Positions 7,192 through 15,131 of a stretch of 18,911 nucleotides of DNA are shown here, piece by piece. Made by a program: the position numbers and the translations under genes. The notes beneath the pieces are model-generated. The model made no database searches. It was not told the origin of the DNA and was given only the letters and a program-made list of their open reading frames with translations. The stretch is from JAAAPF01 sp964481035 (GTDB taxonomy: Bacteria > Pseudomonadota > Alphaproteobacteria > Geminicoccales > Geminicoccaceae): NCBI GenBank assembly GCA_964481035.1, contig CAYZSE010000064.1:1-18911 (forward strand). Reading direction: 5' to 3'. The first letter of the stretch is position 1. Every line of letters starts with the position of its first letter.

Positions 7192-8070
7192 TCAGGTCGA
7201 CGTGGCGGATGGCTTTGGCTTGCGCAGGCGGTCGATGGCCTGAAGCTCCTGCAACAGCCTCGCCAGCTCCGCAAGGGGGACCATGTTGGGACCGTCGCTC
7301 GGCGCTCGCTCGGGCTCGGCGTGGGTCTCGATGAACAGCCCGGCGACGCCGACCGCGACCGCCGCCCGCGCGAGCACCGGCACGAACTCCCGCTGCCCGC
7401 CCGACGACGCACCCTGGCCGCCCGGCTGCTGCACCGAATGGGTCGCATCGAAGACCACCGGCCAGCCCGTCCGCGCCATGATCGGCAGGCCGCGGAAGTC
7501 GGAAACGAGCGTGTTGTAGCCGAAACTCGTGCCACGGTCGGTGAGCAGCAACTTGGTCGCGCCGAAGCTCGCGAGCTTGGCCGCGACCTGAGCCATGTCC
7601 CAAGGTGCGAGGAACTGGCCCTTCTTGACGTTGACACAAGCACCCGTGGTGGCCGCCGCGGCGAGCAGATCGGTCTGGCGGCAGAGGAAGGCCGGGATCT
7701 GCAGGACGTCGACCGCCTCGGCGGTCGGCCGGCACTGCCAGCTCTCGTGGACGTCGGTCAGGACCGGCAAGCCCGTCCGCTCGCGCACCTCGGCGAGGAT
7801 GGCGAGGCCATCGTCCATGCCGACGCCGCGAAACGAGGCGGCGCTGGTGCGGTTGGCCTTGTCGAAGGAGCTCTTGTAGACGCAGGTGATGCCCAGCCGC
7901 GCCGTGATCTCGGCGATGGCCTCCGCCGTCTCCAGCGCGTGCGCGCGGCTCTCGATCGCGCACGGCCCGCAGATCAGGGCGAACGGCCGGTCGTTGGCGA
8001 AGGTGGCCGCGCCCACCTGAACGCTGGCGCTGGGAGCATCGTCGCTCAACTCGCGATCCCTTCCGGTCAT
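7192..8070 (-). CDS. kdsA: 3-deoxy-8-phosphooctulonate (Kdo-8-P) synthase, metal-dependent type
   Basis: KdsA condenses arabinose-5-phosphate with phosphoenolpyruvate to Kdo-8-phosphate, the precursor of the Kdo that joins lipid A to the LPS core. The 292 residues form a TIM barrel with CGPCAIES near the start (34-41), a KSSFDKANR phosphate-binding segment (66-74) and DATHSVQQPG at 208-217. Cys37, His211, Glu248 and Asp259 occupy the positions of the metal ligands in the metal-dependent class, whereas the Escherichia coli enzyme has Asn at the cysteine position. The ATG at 8070 lies two bases after the pyrG stop and has no clear ribosome site, which suggests coupling to pyrG. The frame is open to 8184 but that part lies inside pyrG. 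A tail of about 15 basic and Ser/Thr residues ends the protein. Confidence 0.96.
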   Translation of the reverse strand: MTGRDRELSDDAPSASVQVGAATFANDRPFALICGPCAIESRAHALETAEAIAEITARLGITCVYKSSFDKANRTSAASFRGVGMDDGLAILAEVRERTGLPVLTDVHESWQCRPTAEAVDVLQIPAFLCRQTDLLAAAATTGACVNVKKGQFLAPWDMAQVAAKLASFGATKLLLTDRGTSFGYNTLVSDFRGLPIMARTGWPVVFDATHSVQQPGGQGASSGGQREFVPVLARAAVAVGVAGLFIETHAEPERAPSDGPNMVPLAELARLLQELQAIDRLRKPKPSATST

Positions 8071-8072
8071 GG

Positions 8073-9701
8073 TCAGACGAGCCGCGACTGGGCGAGCGCC
8101 GCTTCGACGAAGGAGCGAAACAGCGGGTGCGGCGCGAACGGGCGCGATTTCAGCTCGGGATGAAACTGAACGCCGACGAACCACGGATGGCTCGGGTTCT
8201 CGACGATTTCGGGCAAGCGCCCGTCCGGCGACATGCCGGAGAAGCGCAGGCCCGCCGCCTCCAGCCGCGGCAGGTAGTTGACGTTGACCTCGTAGCGGTG
8301 GCGATGCCGCTCGGAGACGTCACCGGTGCCGTAGATGCCCTGCACCAAGCTGCCGGGCGCCAGTTTCGCCGGGTAGGCACCGAGGCGCATCGTCCCGCCG
8401 AGGTCGCCGTCGGCCTCGCGGCGCTCCTTGCGGCCGTCGCGCTCCCACTCGGTCATCAGCCCCACCACGGCGTCGGCGCAAGGCCCGAACTCCGTCGAGT
8501 TCGCGCCCTCGAGCCCGGCGAGATTGCGGGCCGCCTCGACGACCGCGAGCTGCATGCCGAAGCAGATGCCGAGATAGGGGATCTGGCGCTCGCGGGCGAA
8601 GGTGACCGCCGCGATCTTTCCTTCGGCGCCGCGCTCGCCGAAGCCGCCCGGCACCAGGATGCCGTTGACGTCGCCGAGGCTCGCCGCCACGGCCTCGCTC
8701 TCGAAGATCCGGCTGTCGATCCACCGCGGCTTGACCCTGACGCGGTTGGCGATGCCGCCGTGAACGAGGGCCTCGTCGAGCGACTTGTAGGCGTCGATCA
8801 GCTCCGTGTACTTGCCGACGACGGCAATGGTCACCTCGCCTTCGGGATAGCGCACGGCGTCGACGACGGCGTGCCAGCGGTCGAGCGCCGGCTGGCCCGT
8901 GTCGGGAAGTCCCAGGCGATGCAGGACCGCGGTATCGAAGCCGGCGAGATGGTAGTCGATCGGCACCTGGTAGATCGTGTCGACGTCGAGGGCCGGAATG
9001 ACGGCATCGACCGGCACCGAGCACTGCAGCGAGATCTTGCGCCGGGCCTCCTCGCTGATCGGCTGCTCCGAGCGGCACAGGAGGACATCGGGCTGGATGC
9101 CGATGGCGCGCAGGTCGCGGACCGAGTGCTGCGTCGGCTTGGTCTTCATCTCGCCCGCCGACCGCAGGAACGGTAGGAGAGTGACGTGAACGTAGGCGCA
9201 GCGGGCGGAACCGAGCTCGTAGCCCATCTGGCGGATCGCCTCGAGGAAAGGCAGCCCCTCGATGTCGCCGACCGTGCCGCCGACCTCGACCAGCACGAGG
9301 TCGACGTCGGCGGTGTCCTGCATGACCCGGTCGCGGATCGCGTTGGTGACGTGCGGGACGACCTGGACGGTGCCGCCGAGATAGTCGCCGTGGCGCTCCT
9401 TCTGCAGCACCTCGGCGTAGATCTGGCCGGCGCTGACGCTGTCGGTGCGGCGCGCTGCTACGCCCGTGAACCGCTCGTAGTGCCCGAGGTCGAGATCGGT
9501 CTCGGCGCCGTCGTCGGTGACGAACACCTCGCCGTGCTGGAACGGCGACATCGTTCCCGGGTCGACGTTGAGGTAGGGATCGAACTTGCGCAGCCGGACC
9601 CGAAACCCGCGACCTTGCAGCAAAGCGCCCAGGGCCGCCGACGCAAGGCCCTTCCCGAGGGACGACACCACGCCGCCGGTGATGAATACGAAGCGCGCCA
9701 T
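8073..9701 (-). CDS. pyrG: CTP synthase
   Basis: CTP synthase aminates UTP to CTP using ATP and glutamine. The 542-residue protein starts with the synthetase domain motif GGVVSSLGKG (9-18) and continues with DPYLNVDPGTMSPFQHGEVFV, the ATP/UTP-binding core. The C-terminal class I glutamine amidotransferase domain has nucleophile Cys380 in GICFGMQ and the His514-Glu516 pair in QFHPEL. Length and domain order match the family, with no truncation. The ATG at 9701 has AAGGG six bases upstream. It is followed at two bases by kdsA, a common arrangement that is sensible because Kdo is activated with CTP. Upstream, 90 non-coding bases separate it from secG. Confidence 0.98.
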   Translation of the reverse strand: MARFVFITGGVVSSLGKGLASAALGALLQGRGFRVRLRKFDPYLNVDPGTMSPFQHGEVFVTDDGAETDLDLGHYERFTGVAARRTDSVSAGQIYAEVLQKERHGDYLGGTVQVVPHVTNAIRDRVMQDTADVDLVLVEVGGTVGDIEGLPFLEAIRQMGYELGSARCAYVHVTLLPFLRSAGEMKTKPTQHSVRDLRAIGIQPDVLLCRSEQPISEEARRKISLQCSVPVDAVIPALDVDTIYQVPIDYHLAGFDTAVLHRLGLPDTGQPALDRWHAVVDAVRYPEGEVTIAVVGKYTELIDAYKSLDEALVHGGIANRVRVKPRWIDSRIFESEAVAASLGDVNGILVPGGFGERGAEGKIAAVTFARERQIPYLGICFGMQLAVVEAARNLAGLEGANSTEFGPCADAVVGLMTEWERDGRKERREADGDLGGTMRLGAYPAKLAPGSLVQGIYGTGDVSERHRHRYEVNVNYLPRLEAAGLRFSGMSPDGRLPEIVENPSHPWFVGVQFHPELKSRPFAPHPLFRSFVEAALAQSRLV

Positions 9702-9738
9702 GGGCCCTTGTTATCGTGCGGTCGGACGGTGCCCGCAA

Positions 9739-9765
9739 GCTCTACGAGGCGTTTTCCACCGTCAA
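9739..9765 (-). promoter_or_regulatory. Weak candidate promoter for pyrG
   Basis: In the 90-base secG-pyrG gap the minus strand has TTGACG (9760-9765), 15 bases and then TAGAGC (9739-9744). The -35 is good, but the spacer is short and the -10 poor. I see no T-tailed terminator after secG in this gap, so pyrG may simply be read through from tpiA-secG. Confidence 0.22.
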
Positions 9766-9791
9766 TTGAAACGACGGGGCGAGGGTCGACG

Positions 9792-10133
9792 TCAGTCGGC
9801 GATCGGTGCCTGTGGCGCCGCGGGCTCGGCCGGCTGCTCGGCGGGAACCTCGGCCGGCAGGGTGTCGAGCACCGAAGAGCCGCGCTCGCCGGCGCTCGAC
9901 AGGATCGCCAAGAGCAGGCTCGTCGCGATGAAGCAGGTCGCCAGGATCGCGGTCGTGCGCGTGAGAAAGTTGGCGCCGCCGCGCGCGGTAAAGAGACCGC
10001 CGAAGCTCGACCCGCCGCCGGCCATGCCGCCGCCGAGACCGCCGAGCGCGCCGCCCTCGCTCTTCTGCAGCAAGATCACCCCGACCAGCGCGAGCGCGAG
10101 CAGAAGGTGAACGACGAGGATGATCTGCTCCAT
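9792..10133 (-). CDS. secG: Protein translocase subunit SecG
   Basis: SecG is the small accessory subunit of the SecYEG channel in the inner membrane. The 113 residues contain two hydrophobic helices (about 3-22 and 59-79). They are joined by a Gly/Ser-rich loop with the conserved LLQKSEGGALGGLGGG beginning (21-36) and FLTRTT just before the second helix. The last 35 or so residues form a Pro/Ala/Glu tail, a common low-complexity extension in alphaproteobacterial SecG. The ATG at 10133 has GAGGCGG upstream. It lies 41 bases after tpiA; tpiA-secG-pyrG is a frequent order in this class. The frame is open far upstream through tpiA, but only the part from 10133 encodes SecG. Confidence 0.95.
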   Translation of the reverse strand: MEQIILVVHLLLALALVGVILLQKSEGGALGGLGGGMAGGGSSFGGLFTARGGANFLTRTTAILATCFIATSLLLAILSSAGERGSSVLDTLPAEVPAEQPAEPAAPQAPIAD

Positions 10134-10174
10134 GTCCGCCTCAATCTCGGGTCCGGGCTCCGGTCCGCAGCGCC

Positions 10175-10933
10175 TCAGCGCGCCGCCAGCCCCGCCTCGT
10201 AGATCGCCCAGAAGTCGTCGGCGACGAGGCTGGCGCCGCCGACCAGCGCCCCGTCGACATTGTCGAGGGCGAGGATCTCGCGCGCGTTCGACGGCTTGAC
10301 CGAGCCACCGTAGAGAATCGCGATGCCGCCGCCGTCCTCGAACCGCGCGACCAGCCGCTCGCGGATCGTGCGATGCGCGAGCACGATCTCCTCGCTCGAC
10401 GGCGTCCGTCCGGTGCCGATCGCCCAGACCGGCTCGTAGGCGACGACCACGTCGCCGGCGTTGGTCCCGTCCGGCAGGCTTCCCGCGAGCTGGCTCTCCA
10501 GCCGCGCGAGGGTCTGGCCCGCGAGGTACTCCTCCTCCGTCTCGCCGATGCAGACGACGGCCTTGAGGCCCGCCCCCAGCGCCGCGTGCGCCTTGGCGCA
10601 GACCTGCGCATCCGTCTCGCGATGGAACTGGCGGCGCTCGGAGTGCCCGACGATCACCGCCTGTGCGCCCGCCTCGGCGAGCATCGTCGCAGCGAGGTCG
10701 CCGGTGAACGCGCCTTTCGCCTCGGCGTGGCAGTCCTGGGCGCCGACGAAGACCGGCGCGCCGGCGAGCCAGCCGCGGCAGCGCTCGATCAAGGTGGCGG
10801 GGGGGAAGACGCCGAGGGTGCCGGGCGTCGCCTCGCCCGCCCGCGCCTTCAGGGTACCGACCAGCGCACCGCCGTCGGCCACCAGCCCATTCATCTTCCA
10901 GTTGCCCAGCACGACCGGTCGGGGCAGCCGCAT
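10175..10933 (-). CDS. tpiA: Triosephosphate isomerase
   Basis: TpiA interconverts dihydroxyacetone phosphate and glyceraldehyde-3-phosphate. The 252-residue TIM barrel carries catalytic Lys13 in GNWKMNG, His97 in VGHSERR and Glu167 in AYEPVWAIGTG, and the phosphate-binding LYGGSV near the C terminus. The ATG at 10933 is preceded by GAGGAGA. It is the first gene of the leftward block and faces ppiD across a 141-base region with a plausible tpiA promoter. Family assignment is certain from the complete catalytic set. Confidence 0.98.
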   Translation of the reverse strand: MRLPRPVVLGNWKMNGLVADGGALVGTLKARAGEATPGTLGVFPPATLIERCRGWLAGAPVFVGAQDCHAEAKGAFTGDLAATMLAEAGAQAVIVGHSERRQFHRETDAQVCAKAHAALGAGLKAVVCIGETEEEYLAGQTLARLESQLAGSLPDGTNAGDVVVAYEPVWAIGTGRTPSSEEIVLAHRTIRERLVARFEDGGGIAILYGGSVKPSNAREILALDNVDGALVGGASLVADDFWAIYEAGLAAR

Positions 10934-10964
10934 CGCGCGCTCTCCTCATGACAAGACGATTCGG

Positions 10965-10992
10965 GGTCTAGCACGGCTCGAGCCCGTGCCAA
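10965..10992 (-). promoter_or_regulatory. Candidate tpiA promoter with a palindrome in the spacer
   Basis: On the minus strand TTGGCA (10987-10992, five of six to the consensus -35) is followed by 16 bases and TAGACC (10965-10970), with TGC directly before the -10 giving an extended -10. The spacer is almost entirely a dyad: the plus strand 10971-10989 reads GCACGGCTCGAGCCCGTGC, with arms that pair with one bulged base. RNA polymerase and a regulator could compete there. Prediction by eye only. Confidence 0.4.
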
Positions 10993-11012
10993 ACCCTTCA
11001 TGGCGGCGAGCG

Positions 11013-11041
11013 TTGCTGAGCCGCGCGCGGCTTCGTATGCT
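11013..11041 (+). promoter_or_regulatory. Candidate promoter for ppiD and the trp block
   Basis: TTGCTG (11013-11018), a 17-base spacer and TATGCT (11036-11041) form a modest sigma-70-type match 34 bases before the ppiD ATG. The -35 is weak. No Trp-rich leader peptide or tryptophan-codon attenuator is present between here and ppiD. Confidence 0.3.
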
Positions 11042-11074
11042 GCCGCGATCGCTGGTCGAACGCCCGGAGACGAA

Positions 11075-12949
11075 ATGCTCGCCGCCATCCGCAGCTTCGC
11101 TCGAAGCTGGATCATGAAGGTCCTCCTCGCGTTGCTGGTCGTGAGCTTCGCGATCTGGGGCATCGGTGACGTCTTTACCGGCGGCGCCGGCAACGTGGTG
11201 GCGCGCGTCGGCGACCTCGAGGTCACGGCGCAGGAGCTCGACGACAGCTTCCGCCGGACGCTCCAGCAACTCCAGCAGCAATCGAGCGAGCCGGTGACGC
11301 GCAGCGATGCGATCCGCTTCGGGCTGTTGGAGCAGACGCTGCAGAGCCTCGTGGCCCAGCGGCTGCTGGACGCCGAGGCGAAGGCCATCGGCATGACCAC
11401 CTCCGACGAGGCGGTCGCCCGACTGATATCCGAGGAGCCCGCCTTTCAGGTGGACGGCCGCTTCGACCGCGAGCGCTTCCAGTTGCTTCTGCGACAGAAC
11501 GGGTTGGACGAGAACGCCTTCGCCGAGCAGCTGCGCGCCGAGCGGACGCGCGACGCGCTCGCCGGTTCCATCCGCGCGATCGGCCCGCCGCCGGCGGCGC
11601 TCGTGGACCGGCTCGCCGACCGCTTCGCCGAGAGCCGCAAGGGCGAGCTCCTCGTCGTGCCGCGGGCGCGGTTCGCCGACGTCGCGCCGCCGGACGACGC
11701 TCCGCTCGAGGCGTTTCTCGCCGAACGGCAGGCCCGCTTCCAGGCGGCCGAGCGGCGCGACATCGCGGCGGTGCTGTTGAGCCCCGAGTTGCTCGTCGAC
11801 GAGATCGCGGTCGACGAGCAAGTGCTCCGCGAGCGCTACGACGCTCGCCGCGACGCCTACACCACGCCGGAGGTCCGCACCGTTCGCCAGCTGCGCGGCG
11901 GCGAAGAGGCCGCGGTGCGCGAGGCGCATGCCCGCCTGCAGGCGGGCGAGACGCCAGCGGCCGTCGTCGACGCCGTCGCAGGCGTGGCGCTCTCGGCGCT
12001 CGGCCCCGTCGAGGAGGCGGCGCTTCCGGAGGCGTTCGCCGCGCCGATCTTCGCGGCGTCCGGCGCCGGGGCGATCATGCCGCCGGTGGAGAGCGCGTTC
12101 GGCTGGCACATCTTCGTGGTCGACGAGGTCAGCGCCGCGCGCGTCCGGCCGTTCGAGGCGGTCCGCGACGAGCTGCGGGCGCAGGCGGCGCGCGAACTGG
12201 CGGTCGACCAGCTGCCGGACCTCGCTACCGCGCTCGACGACGCCATCGGCGGCGGCGCCACCCTCGAGCAGGCGGCCGACGACCTCGCCCTGCCCTTCGA
12301 GCGCGCGTCCGGGCTCGATCGCGCCGGCCGCACGGCCGACGGCGACGCCTTCGCGCCCTTCGCCGCATGGGGCGAGCTGCTCACGGAGGCGTTCGACGCG
12401 GCGGAAGGCGAGGTCTCGCTCCTCGAGCAGACCGACGACGGCCGCTTCTTCGTCTACCGCGTCGACCGCATCGAGCAAGCGCGGCCCCTCACCCTCGACG
12501 AGGCCCGCGACGAGGTCGTGGCCGCTTGGCGCGCCGAAGAGGCCGCGCGCCTCGCCCGCGAAGCCGCCGCAGCGGCGCTGGCCGACCTCGAAGCCGGTCG
12601 CTCGCTCGAGGAGGTGGCGGGCGACCACGATCTGGTCCGGCGCACGATCCCGGCACAGACCCGCACGGATCGCACCGACCGACCGGCGGTCCAAGCGGCA
12701 CTCTTCGCCACCGAGCCCGGCGGTGTGGCGAACGAGCCCGTCGATATCGGTGACGGTGCGGCGCTGGTCGTGGTCGATGCCGAGGTCGGCCGCGACGACC
12801 AGGTGGCGGCCGCCACCGCCGAGCAGGTCGCGGCGGGCTTCAGCCGCGATCTCCTGACGCAGTTCGAGCAGGCGCTGCGCCGCGCGCGCGCGATCTCGGT
12901 CGACCGCCGCGCTCTGGAGCGCTTTTTTCCGATGGATCCCACCTCGTGA
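11075..12949 (+). CDS. ppiD: Membrane-anchored periplasmic folding factor, PpiD/SurA-type peptidyl-prolyl isomerase
   Basis: This 624-residue protein resembles PpiD, an inner-membrane-tethered chaperone that works near the Sec translocon on exported proteins. It has a short cytoplasmic N terminus, one membrane anchor (about 14-31) and a SurA/PpiD-type N-terminal chaperone region rich in helices (about 40-230). A parvulin-like segment follows (roughly 265-375) and ends in the typical FGWHIFVVDEV, then a long charged helical C terminus. The parvulin part is divergent, so chaperone activity is more certain than isomerase activity. The frame is open from 11000, but the ATG at 11075 has GGAGA four bases upstream and puts the membrane segment at the usual place. 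Its stop overlaps the trpE GTG. Several alphaproteobacteria have this gene in front of trpE. The last codons contain a terminator-shaped sequence. Confidence 0.9.
   Translation: MLAAIRSFARSWIMKVLLALLVVSFAIWGIGDVFTGGAGNVVARVGDLEVTAQELDDSFRRTLQQLQQQSSEPVTRSDAIRFGLLEQTLQSLVAQRLLDAEAKAIGMTTSDEAVARLISEEPAFQVDGRFDRERFQLLLRQNGLDENAFAEQLRAERTRDALAGSIRAIGPPPAALVDRLADRFAESRKGELLVVPRARFADVAPPDDAPLEAFLAERQARFQAAERRDIAAVLLSPELLVDEIAVDEQVLRERYDARRDAYTTPEVRTVRQLRGGEEAAVREAHARLQAGETPAAVVDAVAGVALSALGPVEEAALPEAFAAPIFAASGAGAIMPPVESAFGWHIFVVDEVSAARVRPFEAVRDELRAQAARELAVDQLPDLATALDDAIGGGATLEQAADDLALPFERASGLDRAGRTADGDAFAPFAAWGELLTEAFDAAEGEVSLLEQTDDGRFFVYRVDRIEQARPLTLDEARDEVVAAWRAEEAARLAREAAAAALADLEAGRSLEEVAGDHDLVRRTIPAQTRTDRTDRPAVQAALFATEPGGVANEPVDIGDGAALVVVDAEVGRDDQVAAATAEQVAAGFSRDLLTQFEQALRRARAISVDRRALERFFPMDPTS
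12909..12928 (+). terminator. Terminator/attenuator-like hairpin inside the ppiD 3' end
   Basis: GCGCTC at 12909-12914 and GAGCGC at 12917-12922 are perfect complements and are followed at once by six T (12923-12928). With a four-base loop the stem is five G/C-rich pairs. The T run encodes two consecutive TTT Phe codons in a region that otherwise strongly prefers TTC. It ends 17 bases before the trpE GTG, so it could cut or tune transcription into the trp genes. The short stem makes a fully efficient terminator doubtful. Confidence 0.45.
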
Positions 12950-14469
12950 TCACCCGCGCTCCGGTCGACGGCACGCCCTTGCCCGACTTCGCCACGTTCG
13001 CGCACGCCTACGAGGCGGGCGCGCCGCAGGTGGTGGCGGCGCGCGTCGTCGCCGACCTGGAGACGCCGGTCTCGGCGATGATCAAGCTCGCCGAGGGCCG
13101 GCCCTACAGCTTCCTGCTCGAATCGGTCGAAGGTGGTGCCGTGCGCGGCCGCTACTCGATGATCGGCATGAAGCCCGACCTCGTTTGGCGCGTGCGCGGC
13201 GCCGAGGTCACCGTCAACCGCCGCGCCCGTGTCGCGCCCGATGCCTTCGTGGTCGACCCGACACCGCCGCTCGCGAGCCTGCGGGCGCTGCTCGCCGAGA
13301 GCCGCATCGAGCTCGGCGCCGATCTGCCGCCGATGGCCGCGGGCCTGTTCGGCTATCTCGGCTATGACATGGTTCGCCACATGGAACGGCTGCCCGATGC
13401 CAACCCCGATCCGATCGGGATCCCCGACGCGGTGCTGGTCCGCCCGACCGTCGTCGCCGTCTTCGACAACGTCGAGGACCTCGTCACCATCGTCACGCCG
13501 GTGCGTCCCGCGTCCGACATCTCGGCGCGCGCGGCCTACGACCTCGCCTGCGAGCGTGTGGCCGACGTGGTCACCGACTTCGGTCGCTCGATCCCCCTGG
13601 GCACCCCTCCGCCGGCGACCGTCCGGCCCGACCCCGTCGCCGACATGACCCGCGGCGAGTTCTGCGCCATGGTCGAGGCGGCAAAAGCGTACATCCGCGC
13701 CGGTGACATCTTCCAGGTGGTGGCGAGCCAGCGCTTCACCCTGCCCTTCAAGCTGCCGCCGTTCAGCCTCTACCGCTCGCTGCGCCGGCTCAACCCGTCG
13801 CCGTTCCTGTTCTTCCTCGATCTCGACGGCTACACGCTGGTCGGCTCCAGCCCGGAGATCCTGGTCCGCCTGCGCGGCGGCATCGTGACCATCCGGCCGA
13901 TCGCCGGCACCCGGCCGCGCGGCGCCGACCGCGCCGGCGACCAGGCGCTCGCCGCGGAGATGCTGGCGGATCCGAAGGAGCTGGCCGAGCACACGATGCT
14001 CCTCGATCTCGGCCGCAACGACGTCGGCCGGGTCGGCGAGGTCGGGACCGTGCAGGTCACCGAGAAGATGGTGGTCGAGTACTACAGCCACGTCATGCAC
14101 ATCGCCTCGCACGTCGAGGGTCGATTGCGACCCGGCCTCGACGCCGTGGACGCGCTGGTGGCGGGCTTTCCGGCCGGCACGGTGTCGGGCGCACCCAAGG
14201 TTCGGGCGATGGAGATCATCGACGAGCTGGAACCGGTGCGCCGCGGCTTCTACGCCGGCGCGGTCGGCTATTTCGGCGCCGACGGCAGCATGGACACCTG
14301 CATCGCGCTCCGGACCGGGCTCATCAAGGACGGCCTACTCTACGTGCAGGCCGGCGGCGGCATCGTCGCCGACAGCGATCCCGAGCTAGAGTTCGAGGAG
14401 AGCTGGAACAAGGCCCAGGCGCTGGTTCGTGCCGCCAGCCACGCCGCGGGCTACGCCGGCCGTGGCTGA
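12946..14469 (+). CDS. trpE: Anthranilate synthase component I
   Basis: TrpE converts chorismate to anthranilate, using ammonia delivered by TrpG; this is the first committed step of tryptophan synthesis. The 507 residues include the N-terminal feedback region with LLES at 57-60, where tryptophan binds in the family. The chorismate-binding domain carries SSPEILVRL, IRPIAGTRPRG, AGTVSGAPKVRAMEIIDELE and a C-terminal ESWNKAQALVRA. It is not fused to TrpG, unlike the rhizobial TrpE(G). The start is a GTG at 12946 that overlaps the ppiD stop as GTGA. No good ribosome site precedes it, so translation is probably coupled to ppiD. The next in-frame ATG (13078) would delete the conserved N-terminal region, which is why GTG is preferred. 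Confidence 0.96.
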   Translation: MITRAPVDGTPLPDFATFAHAYEAGAPQVVAARVVADLETPVSAMIKLAEGRPYSFLLESVEGGAVRGRYSMIGMKPDLVWRVRGAEVTVNRRARVAPDAFVVDPTPPLASLRALLAESRIELGADLPPMAAGLFGYLGYDMVRHMERLPDANPDPIGIPDAVLVRPTVVAVFDNVEDLVTIVTPVRPASDISARAAYDLACERVADVVTDFGRSIPLGTPPPATVRPDPVADMTRGEFCAMVEAAKAYIRAGDIFQVVASQRFTLPFKLPPFSLYRSLRRLNPSPFLFFLDLDGYTLVGSSPEILVRLRGGIVTIRPIAGTRPRGADRAGDQALAAEMLADPKELAEHTMLLDLGRNDVGRVGEVGTVQVTEKMVVEYYSHVMHIASHVEGRLRPGLDAVDALVAGFPAGTVSGAPKVRAMEIIDELEPVRRGFYAGAVGYFGADGSMDTCIALRTGLIKDGLLYVQAGGGIVADSDPELEFEESWNKAQALVRAASHAAGYAGRG

Positions 14470-14546
14470 GCTGCGCCGCCGGCGCCGCTTGACGAGGACG
14501 GCGGGTCCGGCCTCTTTGCCGCGCCGCTACGAGGAACGGTGACGCC
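14470..14546 (+). other. trpE-trpG spacer with a short GC palindrome
   Basis: This is the only sizeable gap inside the trp block (77 bases). It holds a GC palindrome, GCGCCG-C-CGGCGC at 14473-14485, and the trpG ribosome site GAGGAA at 14531-14536. A TTGACG at 14489-14494 has no matching -10 element. I see no reading frame of interest. Confidence 0.5.
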
Positions 14547-15131
14547 ATGCTGCTCTTGGACAACTACGACAGCTTCACCTGGAACCTCTTTCACTACCTG
14601 GGCGAGGTCGGTGGACGGGTCGAGGTCCACCGCAACGACGCGCTCGGCGTCGAGGAGGCGCTCGAGATCGGCCGGGACGGCATCGTCATCAGCCCGGGCC
14701 CGTGCGATCCCGACCGTGCCGGCATCAGCGTCGCGCTCGTCCGTGCCGCCGCCGAGGCGGGGGTGCCGCTGTTGGGCGTCTGCCTCGGGCACCAGAGCAT
14801 CTTCCAGGCCTTCGGCGGCCGGATCGAGCGCGCGCCCAACCTGATGCACGGCAAGACGAGCGCCATCAGTCACCATGGCCGGGGCGTGTTCGCGGGCCTG
14901 CCGAGCCCGTTCACCGCGACCCGCTATCATTCGCTGCACGGCGCGCGCGAGACGCTCCCCGAGGTGCTGGAGGTGACGGCCTGGAGCGAGGACGGCCTGA
15001 TCATGGCGGTCGAGCACGTCGCGCTGCCCGTCTTCGGGGTCCAGTTCCACCCCGAGAGCATCGAGACACGCCACGGCCACGCGCTCTTGCGCAATTTCCT
15101 CGACCGCTGCCGGGAGCCCCTGGCGGCATGA
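14547..15131 (+). CDS. trpG: Anthranilate synthase component II (glutamine amidotransferase)
   Basis: TrpG hydrolyses glutamine and channels ammonia to TrpE. The 194-residue class I amidotransferase has the oxyanion-hole motif SPGPCDP (49-55), nucleophile Cys79 in GVCLGHQS and the catalytic His168/Glu170 in QFHPES. The pabA paralogue for folate synthesis looks the same by motif, and one protein may serve both roles; the position between trpE and trpD favours trpG. The ATG at 14547 starts the LLLDNYDSFTWN signature directly, with GAGGAA 10 bases upstream. Its stop overlaps the trpD start as ATGA. Confidence 0.96.
   Translation: MLLLDNYDSFTWNLFHYLGEVGGRVEVHRNDALGVEEALEIGRDGIVISPGPCDPDRAGISVALVRAAAEAGVPLLGVCLGHQSIFQAFGGRIERAPNLMHGKTSAISHHGRGVFAGLPSPFTATRYHSLHGARETLPEVLEVTAWSEDGLIMAVEHVALPVFGVQFHPESIETRHGHALLRNFLDRCREPLAA

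Noticed and set aside
7182..8184. Extended starts for eno (7643) and kdsA (8184)
   Set aside because: The extensions read through neighbouring genes in the wrong frame. The family N termini begin at 7181 and 8070.
11000..11074. ppiD start at 11000
   Set aside because: It would add 25 unconserved residues before the membrane anchor and overlap the candidate promoter; the ATG at 11075 has GGAGA upstream.
10934..11074. Classical tryptophan leader-peptide attenuator before the trp block
   Set aside because: I found no short frame with consecutive Trp codons followed by competing hairpins.
10946..14112. Minus-strand open frames of 582 and 552 codons opposite ppiD and trpE
   Set aside because: They are antisense shadows of well-supported genes with low-complexity composition and no recognisable motif.
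12946..15131. TrpE-TrpG fusion of the rhizobial kind
   Set aside because: trpE ends with a clear stop at 14467-14469, and trpG has its own ribosome site and start 77 bases later.
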